64,000 nucleotides of DNA from Parahaliea mediterranea (GTDB taxonomy: Bacteria > Pseudomonadota > Gammaproteobacteria > Pseudomonadales > Halieaceae): NCBI RefSeq assembly GCF_003402235.1, contig NZ_QEWO01000006.1, positions 124,001 to 188,000 on the forward strand, in the 5' to 3' direction. Numbering within the stretch: position 1 is the first letter of the stretch; each line of letters opens with the position of its first letter. This document shows positions 43,999-52,850 of this stretch, in pieces. Under the pieces are notes generated by a model. It had not been told where the DNA came from and did no database searches. It worked only from the letters and a program-made list of their open reading frames with translations. Made by a program: the position numbers and the translations under genes.

Positions 43999-44588
43999 TG
44001 CGCCTGGACCTGACCCGCATCCAGCCCTGGATTGCCCCCGGCTCCCGCGTACTCGATTTGGGCTGCGGCGACGGCGAATTCCTGCATCGCCTGCAGGCCG
44101 AGTGCCAGGTGCGCGGCATGGGGCTGGAGATCGACCCGGGCCAGCTCACCGCCGCCGTGTCGCGCGGCCTGAACGTGGTGGAGCAGAACATGGACGAGGG
44201 CCTGGGCAACTTCCCCGACCAGAGTTTTGACACCGTGGTGATGGCCCACGCCCTGCAGGCAGTGCACTACCCGGACCGCGTGCTGGATGAAATGCTGCGC
44301 ATCGGTCGCGAGGGCATTGTCACCTTCCCCAACTTCGGCCACTGGCGCTGCCGCCTGTACCTCGGCACCCGAGGGCGCATGCCGGTGTCGAAGTTCATGC
44401 CCTACAGCTGGTATGACACGCCCAACATCCACTTCTGCACCGTGGATGACTTCGAGGCCCTGTGCCGCAGCAAGGGCATCCGCATCCTCGACCGCGAAAT
44501 GGTGGGCAACACCGAGCGCAGGCCGCTGCTGGCCGGCGCCTGGCCCAACCTGTTCGCGGTCACCGCCATCTACCGGCTGTCCCGCTGA
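43998..44588 (+). CDS. metW: Methionine biosynthesis protein MetW
   Basis: 196 residues, class I SAM-binding fold: SRVLDLGCGDGEFLHRLQ (motif I, about 17-34), GLEIDPGQL and VVMAHALQAVHYPDRVLDE. MetW works with MetX in methionine synthesis in pseudomonads. Its own methyl substrate is unknown. One-base overlap with metX means tight coupling. Confidence 0.92.
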   Translation: MRLDLTRIQPWIAPGSRVLDLGCGDGEFLHRLQAECQVRGMGLEIDPGQLTAAVSRGLNVVEQNMDEGLGNFPDQSFDTVVMAHALQAVHYPDRVLDEMLRIGREGIVTFPNFGHWRCRLYLGTRGRMPVSKFMPYSWYDTPNIHFCTVDDFEALCRSKGIRILDREMVGNTERRPLLAGAWPNLFAVTAIYRLSR

Positions 44589-44589
44589 C

Positions 44590-45042
44590 ATGGGCGCGCC
44601 CCTGACATGGATGCTCGCCCTGTGCCTGACCATGGGCCTGGCCCTGTTTACGCAGACGGGCCAGGCGCAGCAGAGCGAGCGCTTCGGGCCTTATGAGTTG
44701 CACCACAGCGTGGTGAACACCACCTTTCTCTCGCCGGAGGTGGCCGCCCAGTACAACATTGTGCGCGGCGAGAAGCGCGGCATCGTCAACCTCGCCATTC
44801 GCGAGCACCGCCCCAACGGCAGCGTCGTCAACCGCCCCGCCCTGCTCAAGGGCCGCAGCTGGGACCTGATCCAGGGCCAGGATCTCGAGTTCCAGGAAAT
44901 TCGCGAAGGCCAGGCGGTGTACTACATTGCGCCGTTCAAGTTCATCAACCGCGAGTGGCGCCACTTCGAGGTGCACTTCCGGCCCGAAGGCGCAGAGCAG
45001 ACCTATACTTTCAAGTTCAAGCACCAGCTGTACGTCCACTGA
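44590..45042 (+). CDS. DUF4426 exported protein
   Basis: 150 residues. Signal peptide (WMLALCLTMGLALF, cleavage near GQA-Q at about 26). Then a compact beta-rich domain with YELHHSVVNTTFLSPEVAAQ, AIREHRPNG and FKFINREWRHFEVHFRPEG. This is the DUF4426 protein that follows metW in Pseudomonas and relatives. Periplasmic, function unknown. ATG is one base after the metW stop. Confidence 0.88.
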   Translation: MGAPLTWMLALCLTMGLALFTQTGQAQQSERFGPYELHHSVVNTTFLSPEVAAQYNIVRGEKRGIVNLAIREHRPNGSVVNRPALLKGRSWDLIQGQDLEFQEIREGQAVYYIAPFKFINREWRHFEVHFRPEGAEQTYTFKFKHQLYVH

Positions 45043-45043
45043 T

Positions 45044-45658
45044 ATGAGCACTGTGATTCTGGCCAGCGGCAACGCCGGCAAACTGAAAGAGCTGGACCGC
45101 ATCCTGGCCCCGCTGGGGCTCAGCCTGCGCTCCCAGGGCGAGTTTAACGTGCCGGAAGTGCCCGAGGACGGCCTGACCTTTGTCGAGAACGCCCTGATCA
45201 AGGCCCGCGCCGCCGCCCGCCACACCGGCTTTGCCGCCATTGCCGATGATTCCGGGCTGGAAGTGGACGCCCTGCGCGGCGCCCCGGGCATCTACTCCGC
45301 CCGCTACGCCGCCAGCGAGGCGGACACCTGGGGCCAGGGCGATGCCGGCAACAACCGCAAACTGCTGAGCGCCCTGGAGGGCCTGCCGCAGAGCGAGCGC
45401 AGCGCGCGCTTCCAGTGCGTGCTGGTGTACCTGCGCCACGCCGACGACCCGACTCCCATCATCTGCCAGGGCAGCTGGGAGGGCTTTGTACTGCCGGCTC
45501 CCCGGGGCGAGCAGGGCTTCGGCTACGACCCGCTGTTCTACGTGCCCGGCCACGATTGCAGCGCCGCCGAACTGCCGCGGGACGTGAAAAACCGCATCAG
45601 CCACCGCGGCCAGGCCTGCGCGCTGCTGGCCCGCGCCCTCGCACAGCGCGGCGCCTAG
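45044..45658 (+). CDS. rdgB: XTP/dITP diphosphatase (RdgB/HAM1)
   Basis: 204 residues. Removes non-canonical purine triphosphates (ITP, XTP, dITP) by pyrophosphate release, protecting DNA. Motifs: VILASGNAGKLKELDRILAP at the N-terminus, FAAIADDSGLEVDALRGAPG (metal site), GEQGFGYDPLFYVPG and KNRISHRGQA. The ATG is one base after the preceding stop. Confidence 0.95.
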   Translation: MSTVILASGNAGKLKELDRILAPLGLSLRSQGEFNVPEVPEDGLTFVENALIKARAAARHTGFAAIADDSGLEVDALRGAPGIYSARYAASEADTWGQGDAGNNRKLLSALEGLPQSERSARFQCVLVYLRHADDPTPIICQGSWEGFVLPAPRGEQGFGYDPLFYVPGHDCSAAELPRDVKNRISHRGQACALLARALAQRGA

Positions 45659-45695
45659 CGCCGCCCCGGTCGCCGGCCACCCTGCGACACCCGCC

Positions 45696-46835
45696 ATGCA
45701 CCTGCCCCCCCTCAGCCTGTACATCCACCTGCCCTGGTGCGAGCGCAAGTGCCCCTACTGCGACTTCAACTCCCACGAGGCCCAGGCGATACCCGAGCAG
45801 GCCTATGTGGATGCCCTGCTGCGCGACATAGAGGGCGAAGCCGCGCGAGCACAGGGGCGCAGCGTGCACACCCTGTTCATCGGCGGCGGCACCCCCAGCC
45901 TGTTCAGCGCGCCCGCCATCGCCCGGCTGATGGCTGGCATTGCCGAGCGCCTGCCGCTAGCGGGCGAACTGGAAGCCACCATGGAAGCCAACCCCGGCAG
46001 CGCCGAGGCCGAGAAATTCGCCGGCTTTCGCGCCGCCGGCATCAATCGCCTGTCGCTCGGCGTGCAGTCGTTTCAGGACGCGCAGCTACAGGCGCTGGGC
46101 CGCGTGCACAGCGCCAGCCAGGCCCGGCGCGCACTGGACATGGTGCGCGCGGCGGGCTTTGACAACTTCAACATCGACCTGATGCACGGCCTGCCGGGGC
46201 AGAGCCAGCAGAGCGCCCTGGCGGATTTACGCAGCGCACTGGCCTGCAACCCGCCCCACCTGTCCTGGTACCAGCTCACCATCGAGCCCAATACCGTCTT
46301 CCACAAACGCCCGCCGACCCTGCCGGTGGAGGACACCCTGGCGGACATCCAGGACGCGGGAGAGGCCCTGCTGCAGGACACGGGCTTTAGCGCCTACGAG
46401 GTGTCGGCCTGGTCGCAGCCCGCTCGACAATGCCGCCACAACCTGAACTACTGGCGCTTCGGGGACTACCTGGCGATTGGCGCCGGGGCCCACGGCAAGG
46501 TGACCCACCGCGACGGGCGCATCGAGCGCTACGCCAAGCGGCGCCAGCCGGCGGACTACCTGGGCAGTGAACGCGGTGCTTTCGAGGCCAGCCAGCGCTG
46601 GCTGGCTGCCGCTGAGCTGCCGGGGGAGTACATGCTGAACACCCTGCGCCTGGCCGGCGGCGCGCCGCTGGAAAACTTCGAGCGCTACACCGCCCTGCCG
46701 CTGGCCACAGTGCAGGGCACCATCAGCCAACTGGGCGAGCAGGGGCTGCTGGCCGTCACCGACGGCCACCTGCACTGCACCCGCCTGGGCTGGCGCTACC
46801 TGGACACAGTGGTGGGAGAGTTTTTTCCCGAGTGA
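45696..46835 (+). CDS. hemW: Heme chaperone HemW (radical SAM, formerly CPO-like)
   Basis: 379 residues. The radical-SAM cluster motif is CERKCPYC in LYIHLPWCERKCPYCDFNSH (residues 17-24). IGGGTPSLFS, MEANPGSAE, GVQSFQDAQLQALGRVH and DLMHGLPGQS follow, then a C-terminal HemN-like domain. HemW-type proteins bind heme and deliver it to target enzymes. They lack coproporphyrinogen dehydrogenase activity. Last gene of the metX-metW-rdgB run. Confidence 0.92.
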   Translation: MHLPPLSLYIHLPWCERKCPYCDFNSHEAQAIPEQAYVDALLRDIEGEAARAQGRSVHTLFIGGGTPSLFSAPAIARLMAGIAERLPLAGELEATMEANPGSAEAEKFAGFRAAGINRLSLGVQSFQDAQLQALGRVHSASQARRALDMVRAAGFDNFNIDLMHGLPGQSQQSALADLRSALACNPPHLSWYQLTIEPNTVFHKRPPTLPVEDTLADIQDAGEALLQDTGFSAYEVSAWSQPARQCRHNLNYWRFGDYLAIGAGAHGKVTHRDGRIERYAKRRQPADYLGSERGAFEASQRWLAAAELPGEYMLNTLRLAGGAPLENFERYTALPLATVQGTISQLGEQGLLAVTDGHLHCTRLGWRYLDTVVGEFFPE

Positions 46836-46932
46836 GGCTTCACCCCGGGGCCATTCAGGTTGGGCGAGGGTCACGCAGGGCAGTTGACCACGCGGCAGCA
46901 ACCTGCGATTTACTCAGCAATGGTGACGCGCC

Positions 46933-47994
46933 TCAATCCGCCAGCAGTGGCCGCCACCAGTCTTCGTTGGCGAGGTACCAGTCCAGGGTCTTCTCGATAC
47001 CGGTCTCGAAGGTTTCCACCGGCACGTAGCCGAGTTCGCCGTTGATCTTGGCGGCATCGATGGCGTAGCGCCAGTCGTGGCCGGCGCGGTCGTCGACGAA
47101 GGTGATCAGGCTGCGGGACTCGCCCTTGAGGGCCGGCGAGTCGGGGAAGCGCTGGCACAACTCGGCGTTTTCCGCAAAGCGGCGGTCCAGCCGGTCGCAC
47201 AGCAGGTGCACGATATCGAGGTTGTTCCACTCGTTGTTGCCGCCGATGTTGTAGGTTTCACCCACGCGGCCGTTTTGCAGCACCAGCTCGATGCCGCGGC
47301 AGTGGTCCTGCACGTAGAGCCAGTCGCGGATGTTGCTGCCATCGCCATACACCGGCAGGGGCCGGCCGCGCAGTATGTTGGTAAGGCACAGGGGTATCAG
47401 TTTTTCCGGGAAGTGATAGGGGCCGTAGTTGTTGGAGCAGTTGCTGGTGCTGACCTGCAGCCCATAGGTGTGGTGCCAGGCACGCACCAGATGATCCGAG
47501 GCGGCCTTGCTGGCGGAGTAGGGCGAGTTGGGTTCGTACTTCTGCTCTTCATAAAAGGCCGGGGCTTCGCGGCTGAGAGAGCCGTAGACCTCGTCGGTGG
47601 ACACATGATGGAAGCGATGTTCGCTGCCGCTGCCCGCCAGCCACACCGCGCGCGCGGCCTCCAGCAGGCTGTGGGTGCCGATGACGTTGGTCTGGATAAA
47701 GGCGTCGGGGCCGGTGATGGAGCGATCCACGTGGCTTTCGGCGGCAAAGTGCACGATGGTATCCACCCCATGTTCGCGCAGGGTGCTCTCCACCAGGGCC
47801 TGGTCGCAGATGTCGCCGTGCACGAAGTGGAAGTTGCCCCGCCCTTGAAGGGCGCTGAGGTTGGCGCGGTTGCCGGCGTAGGTCAGCGCGTCGAAGGCCA
47901 CCACAGTGTCGTTGGGGTGAGCACTCACCCAGTGGTGGACGAAGTTGGCGCCGATAAAGCCGGCGGCGCCGGTGACCAGCAGGGATTTGGCCAT
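46933..47994 (-). CDS. rmlB: dTDP-glucose 4,6-dehydratase
   Basis: 353 residues. Extended short-chain dehydrogenase fold: LVTGAAGFIGANFVHHW (NAD site, about 6-22), FAAESHVDRSI, STDEVYGSL and the YxxxK pair in NSPYSASKAASDHLVRAW (about 160-177). Makes dTDP-4-keto-6-deoxyglucose, the precursor of dTDP-L-rhamnose and other deoxysugars. ATG 47994 is chosen because upstream codons overlap rmlD. rmlA and rmlC are not nearby. Confidence 0.95.
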   Translation of the reverse strand: MAKSLLVTGAAGFIGANFVHHWVSAHPNDTVVAFDALTYAGNRANLSALQGRGNFHFVHGDICDQALVESTLREHGVDTIVHFAAESHVDRSITGPDAFIQTNVIGTHSLLEAARAVWLAGSGSEHRFHHVSTDEVYGSLSREAPAFYEEQKYEPNSPYSASKAASDHLVRAWHHTYGLQVSTSNCSNNYGPYHFPEKLIPLCLTNILRGRPLPVYGDGSNIRDWLYVQDHCRGIELVLQNGRVGETYNIGGNNEWNNLDIVHLLCDRLDRRFAENAELCQRFPDSPALKGESRSLITFVDDRAGHDWRYAIDAAKINGELGYVPVETFETGIEKTLDWYLANEDWWRPLLAD

Positions 47995-47998
47995 GGTG

Positions 47999-48883
47999 CT
48001 ATTCCTTGTTGAATTCAGGTTCTGCGGCGAGCGCATCCAGCATGTGGCGCAGCTGCACGCGCCAGTGGGTGCCGGCCAGCGCCAGGTCGCGCCAGCTTGT
48101 CGATTTATCCAGCACGCTGTAGGCGGGCCGCTGGGCCGGGGTGGGGTAGTCCGCCGCGGCAATCGGGGCAACCTCAACGGTGCGCGGCAGCAACCCCCGG
48201 GCCAGGCCTTCTTCGGCTATGGCCACGGCAAAGTCGTACCAGCTGCAAACGCCGGCGTCGCTCCAGTGGTAAATGCCCCCCAGGGCGGGCTGCCGGGCAA
48301 AGGTCCACAACGCACCGGCCAGCCCCGCCGCCCAGGTGGGCGTGCCCACCTGATCGGCAACCACACCCAGGCGCTCGCGCTCGACCATCAGGCGCAGCAT
48401 GGTTTTCACAAAGTTGCCGCCAAACCGCGAGTACACCCAGCCGGTGCGCACAATCAGCGCCGAGGGCAGCGCCGCCTGCACGGCCTGCTCGCCGGCCAGT
48501 TTGCTGGCGCCATACACACCCAGCGGCGCGGTGGCGTCGCCCGGGCGGTAGGGCCGGCTGGCGCCGCCGTCAAAAACAAAATCGGTGGACACATGCAGCA
48601 ACCGGGCACCGGCCGCCGCGCAGGCCCGGGCCAGGTTGGCGGGGCCTTCGGCGTTGATGGCAAAGGCCTGCTCGCGCTCGCTCTCGGCGCGATCCACCGC
48701 CGTGTAGGCGGCGGCGTTGATGACGATGTCGGGCTTCAAGCCGGTGATGCGCTGCATGACGGCCTCGCCATCGGCGATATCCAGGGCGTCGCGCCCCAGG
48801 GCCAGCACTTCCACCTGCGGGGCGCTGGCGGCGAGTTCACTGCCCAGCTGGCCGCCGGCGCCTGTCACCACAACTCTCTGCAC
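47999..48883 (-). CDS. rmlD: dTDP-4-dehydrorhamnose reductase
   Basis: 294 residues. Rossmann motif VVVTGAGGQLGSELAAS at the start. NAAAYTAVDRAESE, LLHVSTDFVFDGG and the catalytic YGASKLAGEQAV (about 145). Reduces the last intermediate to dTDP-L-rhamnose. GTG start at 48883. Its stop is 4 bp before the rmlB start. The pair supplies rhamnose for surface polysaccharide. Confidence 0.93.
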   Translation of the reverse strand: MQRVVVTGAGGQLGSELAASAPQVEVLALGRDALDIADGEAVMQRITGLKPDIVINAAAYTAVDRAESEREQAFAINAEGPANLARACAAAGARLLHVSTDFVFDGGASRPYRPGDATAPLGVYGASKLAGEQAVQAALPSALIVRTGWVYSRFGGNFVKTMLRLMVERERLGVVADQVGTPTWAAGLAGALWTFARQPALGGIYHWSDAGVCSWYDFAVAIAEEGLARGLLPRTVEVAPIAAADYPTPAQRPAYSVLDKSTSWRDLALAGTHWRVQLRHMLDALAAEPEFNKE

Positions 48884-48899
48884 GATTAATTGCTCTCTT

Positions 48900-48970
48900 G
48901 GTTCTCTTTACGGGTTCTGTCTTTCCGGGTTCTGTCTTTGCCGGAGCTGTCTTTCCTTTCCCGGAGCTGT
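48900..48970. repeat. Degenerate ~15-bp tandem repeats upstream of rmlD
   Basis: GGTTCTCTTTAC (48900), GGGTTCTGTCTTTCC (48912), GGGTTCTGTCTTTGCC (48927), GGAGCTGTCTTTCCTTTCCC (48943) and GGAGCTGT (48963) are head-to-tail variants. They lie in the 207-bp divergent spacer between rmlD and the membrane protein gene, which holds no gene. Confidence 0.8.
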
Positions 48971-49090
48971 AATAGCCTGGTTGGCTCGGCCGGCGTTAGG
49001 TTTGGGCAGGGCCGGCTGTCACCCGCGGCGGGCCTGTATGGCGATTGGCGCCCGCCATCGGTAGACTAGCGGCAAAACAGAGTTTAACTC

Positions 49091-50626
49091 GTGCCTGCCA
49101 ACACCCAGTCCATTGCCAACCCACAGCGTATCGACATCGACCTGCGGCTGGTCGCCTTCGCCAGCCTGCTGCTGTCGCTGTGGCTGATTTTCCTCGACCC
49201 GCTGATCAATCGCGACGGTGTACTCTACCTGCGCGCGGCGCAAGCCTACCTCAGCGAGGGCCTGGCTGCCAGCCGCGCCCTGTTCGGGCGCCCGGTGCTG
49301 TCCATTCTGATCGCCGAGCTGCACCGCCTGAGCGGCCTGCCGTTGGCCACTGTCGGACTGGCGCTGACCACGCTGTGCTACATCGGGCTCAGCGTGGGCA
49401 TGGTTGCCACGGTGGCTACTCTTGGCGGCGACCGGCGGATACAGCTGTTTGCCGCCATTCTGATCCTGGCCTACCCGGTGCTGAACGACTACCGCAGCGC
49501 CATCATGCGCGACCCGGCCTACTGGGCCTGCATGATCTGGGCCCTGCGCGGCCTGCTGCGCTACGCCCACCAGCCCTCACCTCGCCGGCAATGGGCCTGG
49601 TACGGGTGGATGCTGCTGGCGGTGCTGTTTCGCTTTGAGGGGCTGTTTTTCCTGGTGCTGGCGCCCTTTACCCTGCTGCTGCCCGGGACAGGCACGCGCA
49701 AGCGCGACGCCCTGCGCCTGCTGCTGCCACCGCTGCTGGTGGTGGCGATCGGGCTCACCGCCATTGTCATTCACCAGAGCGCCCAACCCGATGGCGGCGT
49801 GCTGTTCCCGGCCATCAGCCACTATGTGGACCAGGTATTCGGCCTGCCGGATCGCTTCCACCAGCTGGCCTCCGATACGGCGGCGGCCCTGCTGGCGTTT
49901 TCGGCCCAGGAAGACGCCGGCTGGGTGGCGGTAACCGGCCTGCTCACCATTTTGCTGCTGAACGTGTTCCGCGCCATCACCTGGCCGTGGCTGGCGGTGC
50001 TGGCCTGGGGCTGGCTGCGCCGCGGCTGGGAGCGCATTGCCCCGCGCGACCAGCGCCTGCTCAATGCCCACATGGCCATTGCCCTGCTGTACCTGGCCCT
50101 GTTCACCTTCGGCAAGCACTTCATGCTGGAGCGCTACGCCGCCATTGTCGCGCTGCTGTGCATTCCCTATCTGGCCTTTACCCTAAGCGGGCTGTGGCAG
50201 GGGGCGGCGGGCCGCAGCGGCAAGGTGATTGCCGTGCTGCTGCTGGTGGGCACCGTGGGCGACGTGCTGCACAACGGCGACTACAAAAAAGCCTATGTGG
50301 CCGACGCCGCCCGCTGGTTGCGCGAGCAAACCCCCGCCGGCGCCAGTCTGGCCGCCAATGATATGTACATCGCCTGGTTCAGCCAGCGCACCTACGACTG
50401 GAGCCAGTACAGCGCTCACGACTACGGCGTGAGGGATCTGCTCCGCCGCCCCGACCTGTGGCAGGGCCGCGACTATCTCGCAATGGAAGTCAGGCGCGCG
50501 GAAGCCGCCCAGTGGCAACAATTCCTGGAGCGTGAACAGCTACAGGAAATCCAGGTGTTCGAAGGCGGCGGGCGACGCAGTATCCACATTGTGAACCTGC
50601 GCGGCAGCGCACCTCAGAAGCGGTAG
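49091..50626 (+). CDS. Multi-pass membrane protein, GT-C glycosyltransferase-like
   Basis: 511 residues, about ten hydrophobic helices (e.g. LVAFASLLLSLWLIFL, LLVVAIGLTAIVIH, MAIALLYLALFTF) and a soluble C-terminal tail (about 400-511). The first periplasmic loop has INRDGVLYLRAAQAYLSEG, the place and style of the acidic motif of ArnT/PMT-like transferases. MRDPAYWACMIWALRG follows in a later loop. It probably transfers a sugar from a polyprenyl carrier to LPS or a protein. Donor and acceptor are unknown. GTG start. It overlaps the opposing sulfotransferase gene by 13 bp at the 3' end. Confidence 0.7.
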   Translation: MPANTQSIANPQRIDIDLRLVAFASLLLSLWLIFLDPLINRDGVLYLRAAQAYLSEGLAASRALFGRPVLSILIAELHRLSGLPLATVGLALTTLCYIGLSVGMVATVATLGGDRRIQLFAAILILAYPVLNDYRSAIMRDPAYWACMIWALRGLLRYAHQPSPRRQWAWYGWMLLAVLFRFEGLFFLVLAPFTLLLPGTGTRKRDALRLLLPPLLVVAIGLTAIVIHQSAQPDGGVLFPAISHYVDQVFGLPDRFHQLASDTAAALLAFSAQEDAGWVAVTGLLTILLLNVFRAITWPWLAVLAWGWLRRGWERIAPRDQRLLNAHMAIALLYLALFTFGKHFMLERYAAIVALLCIPYLAFTLSGLWQGAAGRSGKVIAVLLLVGTVGDVLHNGDYKKAYVADAARWLREQTPAGASLAANDMYIAWFSQRTYDWSQYSAHDYGVRDLLRRPDLWQGRDYLAMEVRRAEAAQWQQFLEREQLQEIQVFEGGGRRSIHIVNLRGSAPQKR

Positions 50627-51228
50627 CCGAAACTGTCGATGTCCGCCGCAAAGGCCTCGGCAATAATGGCCTGGGTGTCCGCGTTGTAGTAATCCCGGTA
50701 ACTGCCGCGGTCCGAGGGCTTGGCATGGCCCAGGCTGGCCTGCACGCCAATGCGCTGGCAGATGCCCTCGAAATCCTGCTGCAGGGTTTCAAACCGCCCG
50801 ACAAACTCCACCAGCATCTCGCCGTGCTCGTCCACCAGCCAGTCGCGCTGGGCCATGAACATGCGCGGCTGGTCGTAGTAGCGCGAATCGCGCTCCACGT
50901 AGCAGCGCTGCAGCCACTCGGCAAAGGGAATGGGCTGCTCGCCGAGCCCGGTCTGGTTGGTTTTTACCCGGTAGTGGTAGTGGCTGACCACCTTGTCCCA
51001 GGGGTTGCGCACCACGCTGAACACAAACTTCCTGGCCCAGGCATCGGCCCCCAGCTGGCGGTATTTTTCCAGCGCGGTGCTGTGATCCAGCCCGGCGCCC
51101 AGGGCCTTTTCAATGCTGCTGCCGCCGGTTTTGTTGATGTGAATGAACACCCAGGGCCGCAGGTGGCGCTCCCGCAATGTGCGGTGCCAGTACCGAAATC
51201 GCGCCGCGCTGTCGCTGGCAAAGCCCAT
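50614..51228 (-). CDS. Sulfotransferase (family 2 type)
   Basis: 204 residues. The 5'-phosphosulfate-binding loop is WVFIHINKTGGSSIEKALGA (about 27-46). The 3'-phosphate motif is FVFSVVRNPWDKVVSHYHYR (about 72-91). These match the Golgi-type sulfotransferase family 2 that sulfates carbohydrates with PAPS. Start ATG 51228 has GGAG five bases upstream. The frame open to 51354 has no family features. It sits between glycan genes, so a sulfated surface sugar is the likely product. Confidence 0.82.
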   Translation of the reverse strand: MGFASDSAARFRYWHRTLRERHLRPWVFIHINKTGGSSIEKALGAGLDHSTALEKYRQLGADAWARKFVFSVVRNPWDKVVSHYHYRVKTNQTGLGEQPIPFAEWLQRCYVERDSRYYDQPRMFMAQRDWLVDEHGEMLVEFVGRFETLQQDFEGICQRIGVQASLGHAKPSDRGSYRDYYNADTQAIIAEAFAADIDSFGYRF

Positions 51229-51363
51229 GGTGTCTCCGGAAGCAGAAGAAAGAGGTGCTAAAGACGGGACGCATCCCGGCGCGTAGAATAACACGCCCAT
51301 TGCCGCGGGAGCGCCGTCATTACCGATACCGAACGCCAGACACCCGACTACCACGCCACGGCC

Positions 51364-52071
51364 TTGCTGCTGGCAGGCGACGAGGTGCCCGAAGGCTGGG
51401 AAGTGGTGGCCAGCTCACCCTACGCCCGGGTGGCAAGAGAGGCCAGCCTCGGCGTGTTCTACAAGGCCTTCCTGCCGCGCACCCCGCTGGAGCGACTCAA
51501 GGGCCTTTTGCGCGGCAGCCGTGCCCGCCGCGCCCGCCTGCAATCCGATGCCCTCAATCACGCCGGCTTTACCGCCCCTGAAAACCTGGCCTGGGGCCGC
51601 CTTGGCGGCGGGCGCGAATACCTGTTCAGCCGCGCCGTGCCGGGCGAAGGCATTACCCACTGGCTGCGCCACGGCCTCAGCGGCCGCGACGCCGCCACCC
51701 TGGTGCTGCGGCGCAATCTGCTGCGCGAGCTCGGCACCTATATCGGGCGGCTGCACGCCACCGGCTTCATCCACGGCGACCTGCGCACCAGCAACGTGCT
51801 GGCCAACTACAAGGGCGGCCAGTTCCGCTTTGCCCTGATCGACAACGAGCGCAACCTGCGCCGCCGCCCACCCCCCGGCAAGCTGGTGCTGAAGAACCTG
51901 ATGCAGCTGAACATGCTGCTGCCCAGCGACCTGACCCGCACCGACCGCTGGCGCTTCTTCCAGGCCTGGCGGCGCCAGCACCCGGAGCTGGGCCACCTGG
52001 AAGCGCGTATTCTCGCCACCGAGTCCTACCGCTGGGCCATGCGGCGGCTGCGCGCCAAAGGCAAGGTATGA
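51364..52071 (+). CDS. WaaP/Kdo-kinase-like lipopolysaccharide kinase (WapQ-like)
   Basis: 235 residues from TTG 51364. Protein-kinase-like fold: FYKAFLPRT (beta3 lysine), FIHGDLRTSNVLANY (catalytic loop, about 137-151) and FALIDNERN (metal-binding Asp). It probably phosphorylates a sugar of the LPS core, like Pseudomonas WapQ. An in-frame ATT at 51319 has GGGAG at ideal distance (51307-51311), and the frame continues through it. Translation may therefore begin there (250 residues). The stop overlaps the next start (ATGA, 52068-52071). Confidence 0.75.
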   Translation: MLLAGDEVPEGWEVVASSPYARVAREASLGVFYKAFLPRTPLERLKGLLRGSRARRARLQSDALNHAGFTAPENLAWGRLGGGREYLFSRAVPGEGITHWLRHGLSGRDAATLVLRRNLLRELGTYIGRLHATGFIHGDLRTSNVLANYKGGQFRFALIDNERNLRRRPPPGKLVLKNLMQLNMLLPSDLTRTDRWRFFQAWRRQHPELGHLEARILATESYRWAMRRLRAKGKV

Positions 52072-52844
52072 AGCACCTGCACATTGTGGGCTGCCCGCGC
52101 AGCGGCACGACCCTGCTGATGGAACTGCTGTGCACCTGCTTTGCCAGCGACGGCTACTGCGCCCATGAGCGCAGCATTTTTGCACCGCCCACGGTGGCCG
52201 ATGCCGGCCTGTACTTCAGCAAGCAGCCCAACGACATCAAGCAGCTGCGCCATATCTTCTTCCGCGACGAGCAGCTCTATGTGATCTACCTGGGGCGCGA
52301 CCCCCGCGCGGTGATCACCAGCAAGCACCGGGAAAACCCCGGGCAGTACTTCTGCAATTACCGTGTATGGGCCGAATGCGACAGGGCCGCCCGGCGCTAC
52401 GACGGGCATCCGCGCTTCCTGCGCCTGCGCTACGAGGATCTGGTGGGCAACCCCGACGAGGTACAGGCCCACATCGCCCACCACTTTGGCTTTCTACAGC
52501 AGCGCCACCGCTTCAGTGAATACCACCTGCACGCGGCCCCCTCGGCGGACGCCAGCCGCGCCATGAACGGCCTGCGCGCGGTCAACCCGGACAGCCTGCA
52601 GAAGTGGCGCCAGCACCTGCCGCGCATCAAGGAACAGTACCAGCGCCATCCGGCACTTGCCGACGACTTGCAGCGGCTGGGTTACGAAACCGATCGGCAG
52701 TGGTTGCAGGCGCTCGCATCGGTGCCGGCACAGGTGTATCCCTGCCGCTACCCGGAGCGGCCGCAGACCCTGAAGGACTGGGAGCGCGCGGTGCGCGTGT
52801 GGTGGAAGTCGCGGCACTACCTGGCGGCGCGCGGCGCCGCCTGA
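52068..52844 (+). CDS. Sulfotransferase family protein
   Basis: 258 residues. The PAPS P-loop is LHIVGCPRSGTTLLMELL (residues 4-21). The 3'-phosphate site is VIYLGRDPRAVITSKH (about 71-86). The LRYEDLVGNPDEVQAHI region is typical of bacterial carbohydrate sulfotransferases. Overlaps the kinase gene by four bases, so the two are coupled and probably decorate the same glycan with phosphate and sulfate. Confidence 0.83.
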   Translation: MKHLHIVGCPRSGTTLLMELLCTCFASDGYCAHERSIFAPPTVADAGLYFSKQPNDIKQLRHIFFRDEQLYVIYLGRDPRAVITSKHRENPGQYFCNYRVWAECDRAARRYDGHPRFLRLRYEDLVGNPDEVQAHIAHHFGFLQQRHRFSEYHLHAAPSADASRAMNGLRAVNPDSLQKWRQHLPRIKEQYQRHPALADDLQRLGYETDRQWLQALASVPAQVYPCRYPERPQTLKDWERAVRVWWKSRHYLAARGAA

Positions 52845-52850
52845 TCGCAT

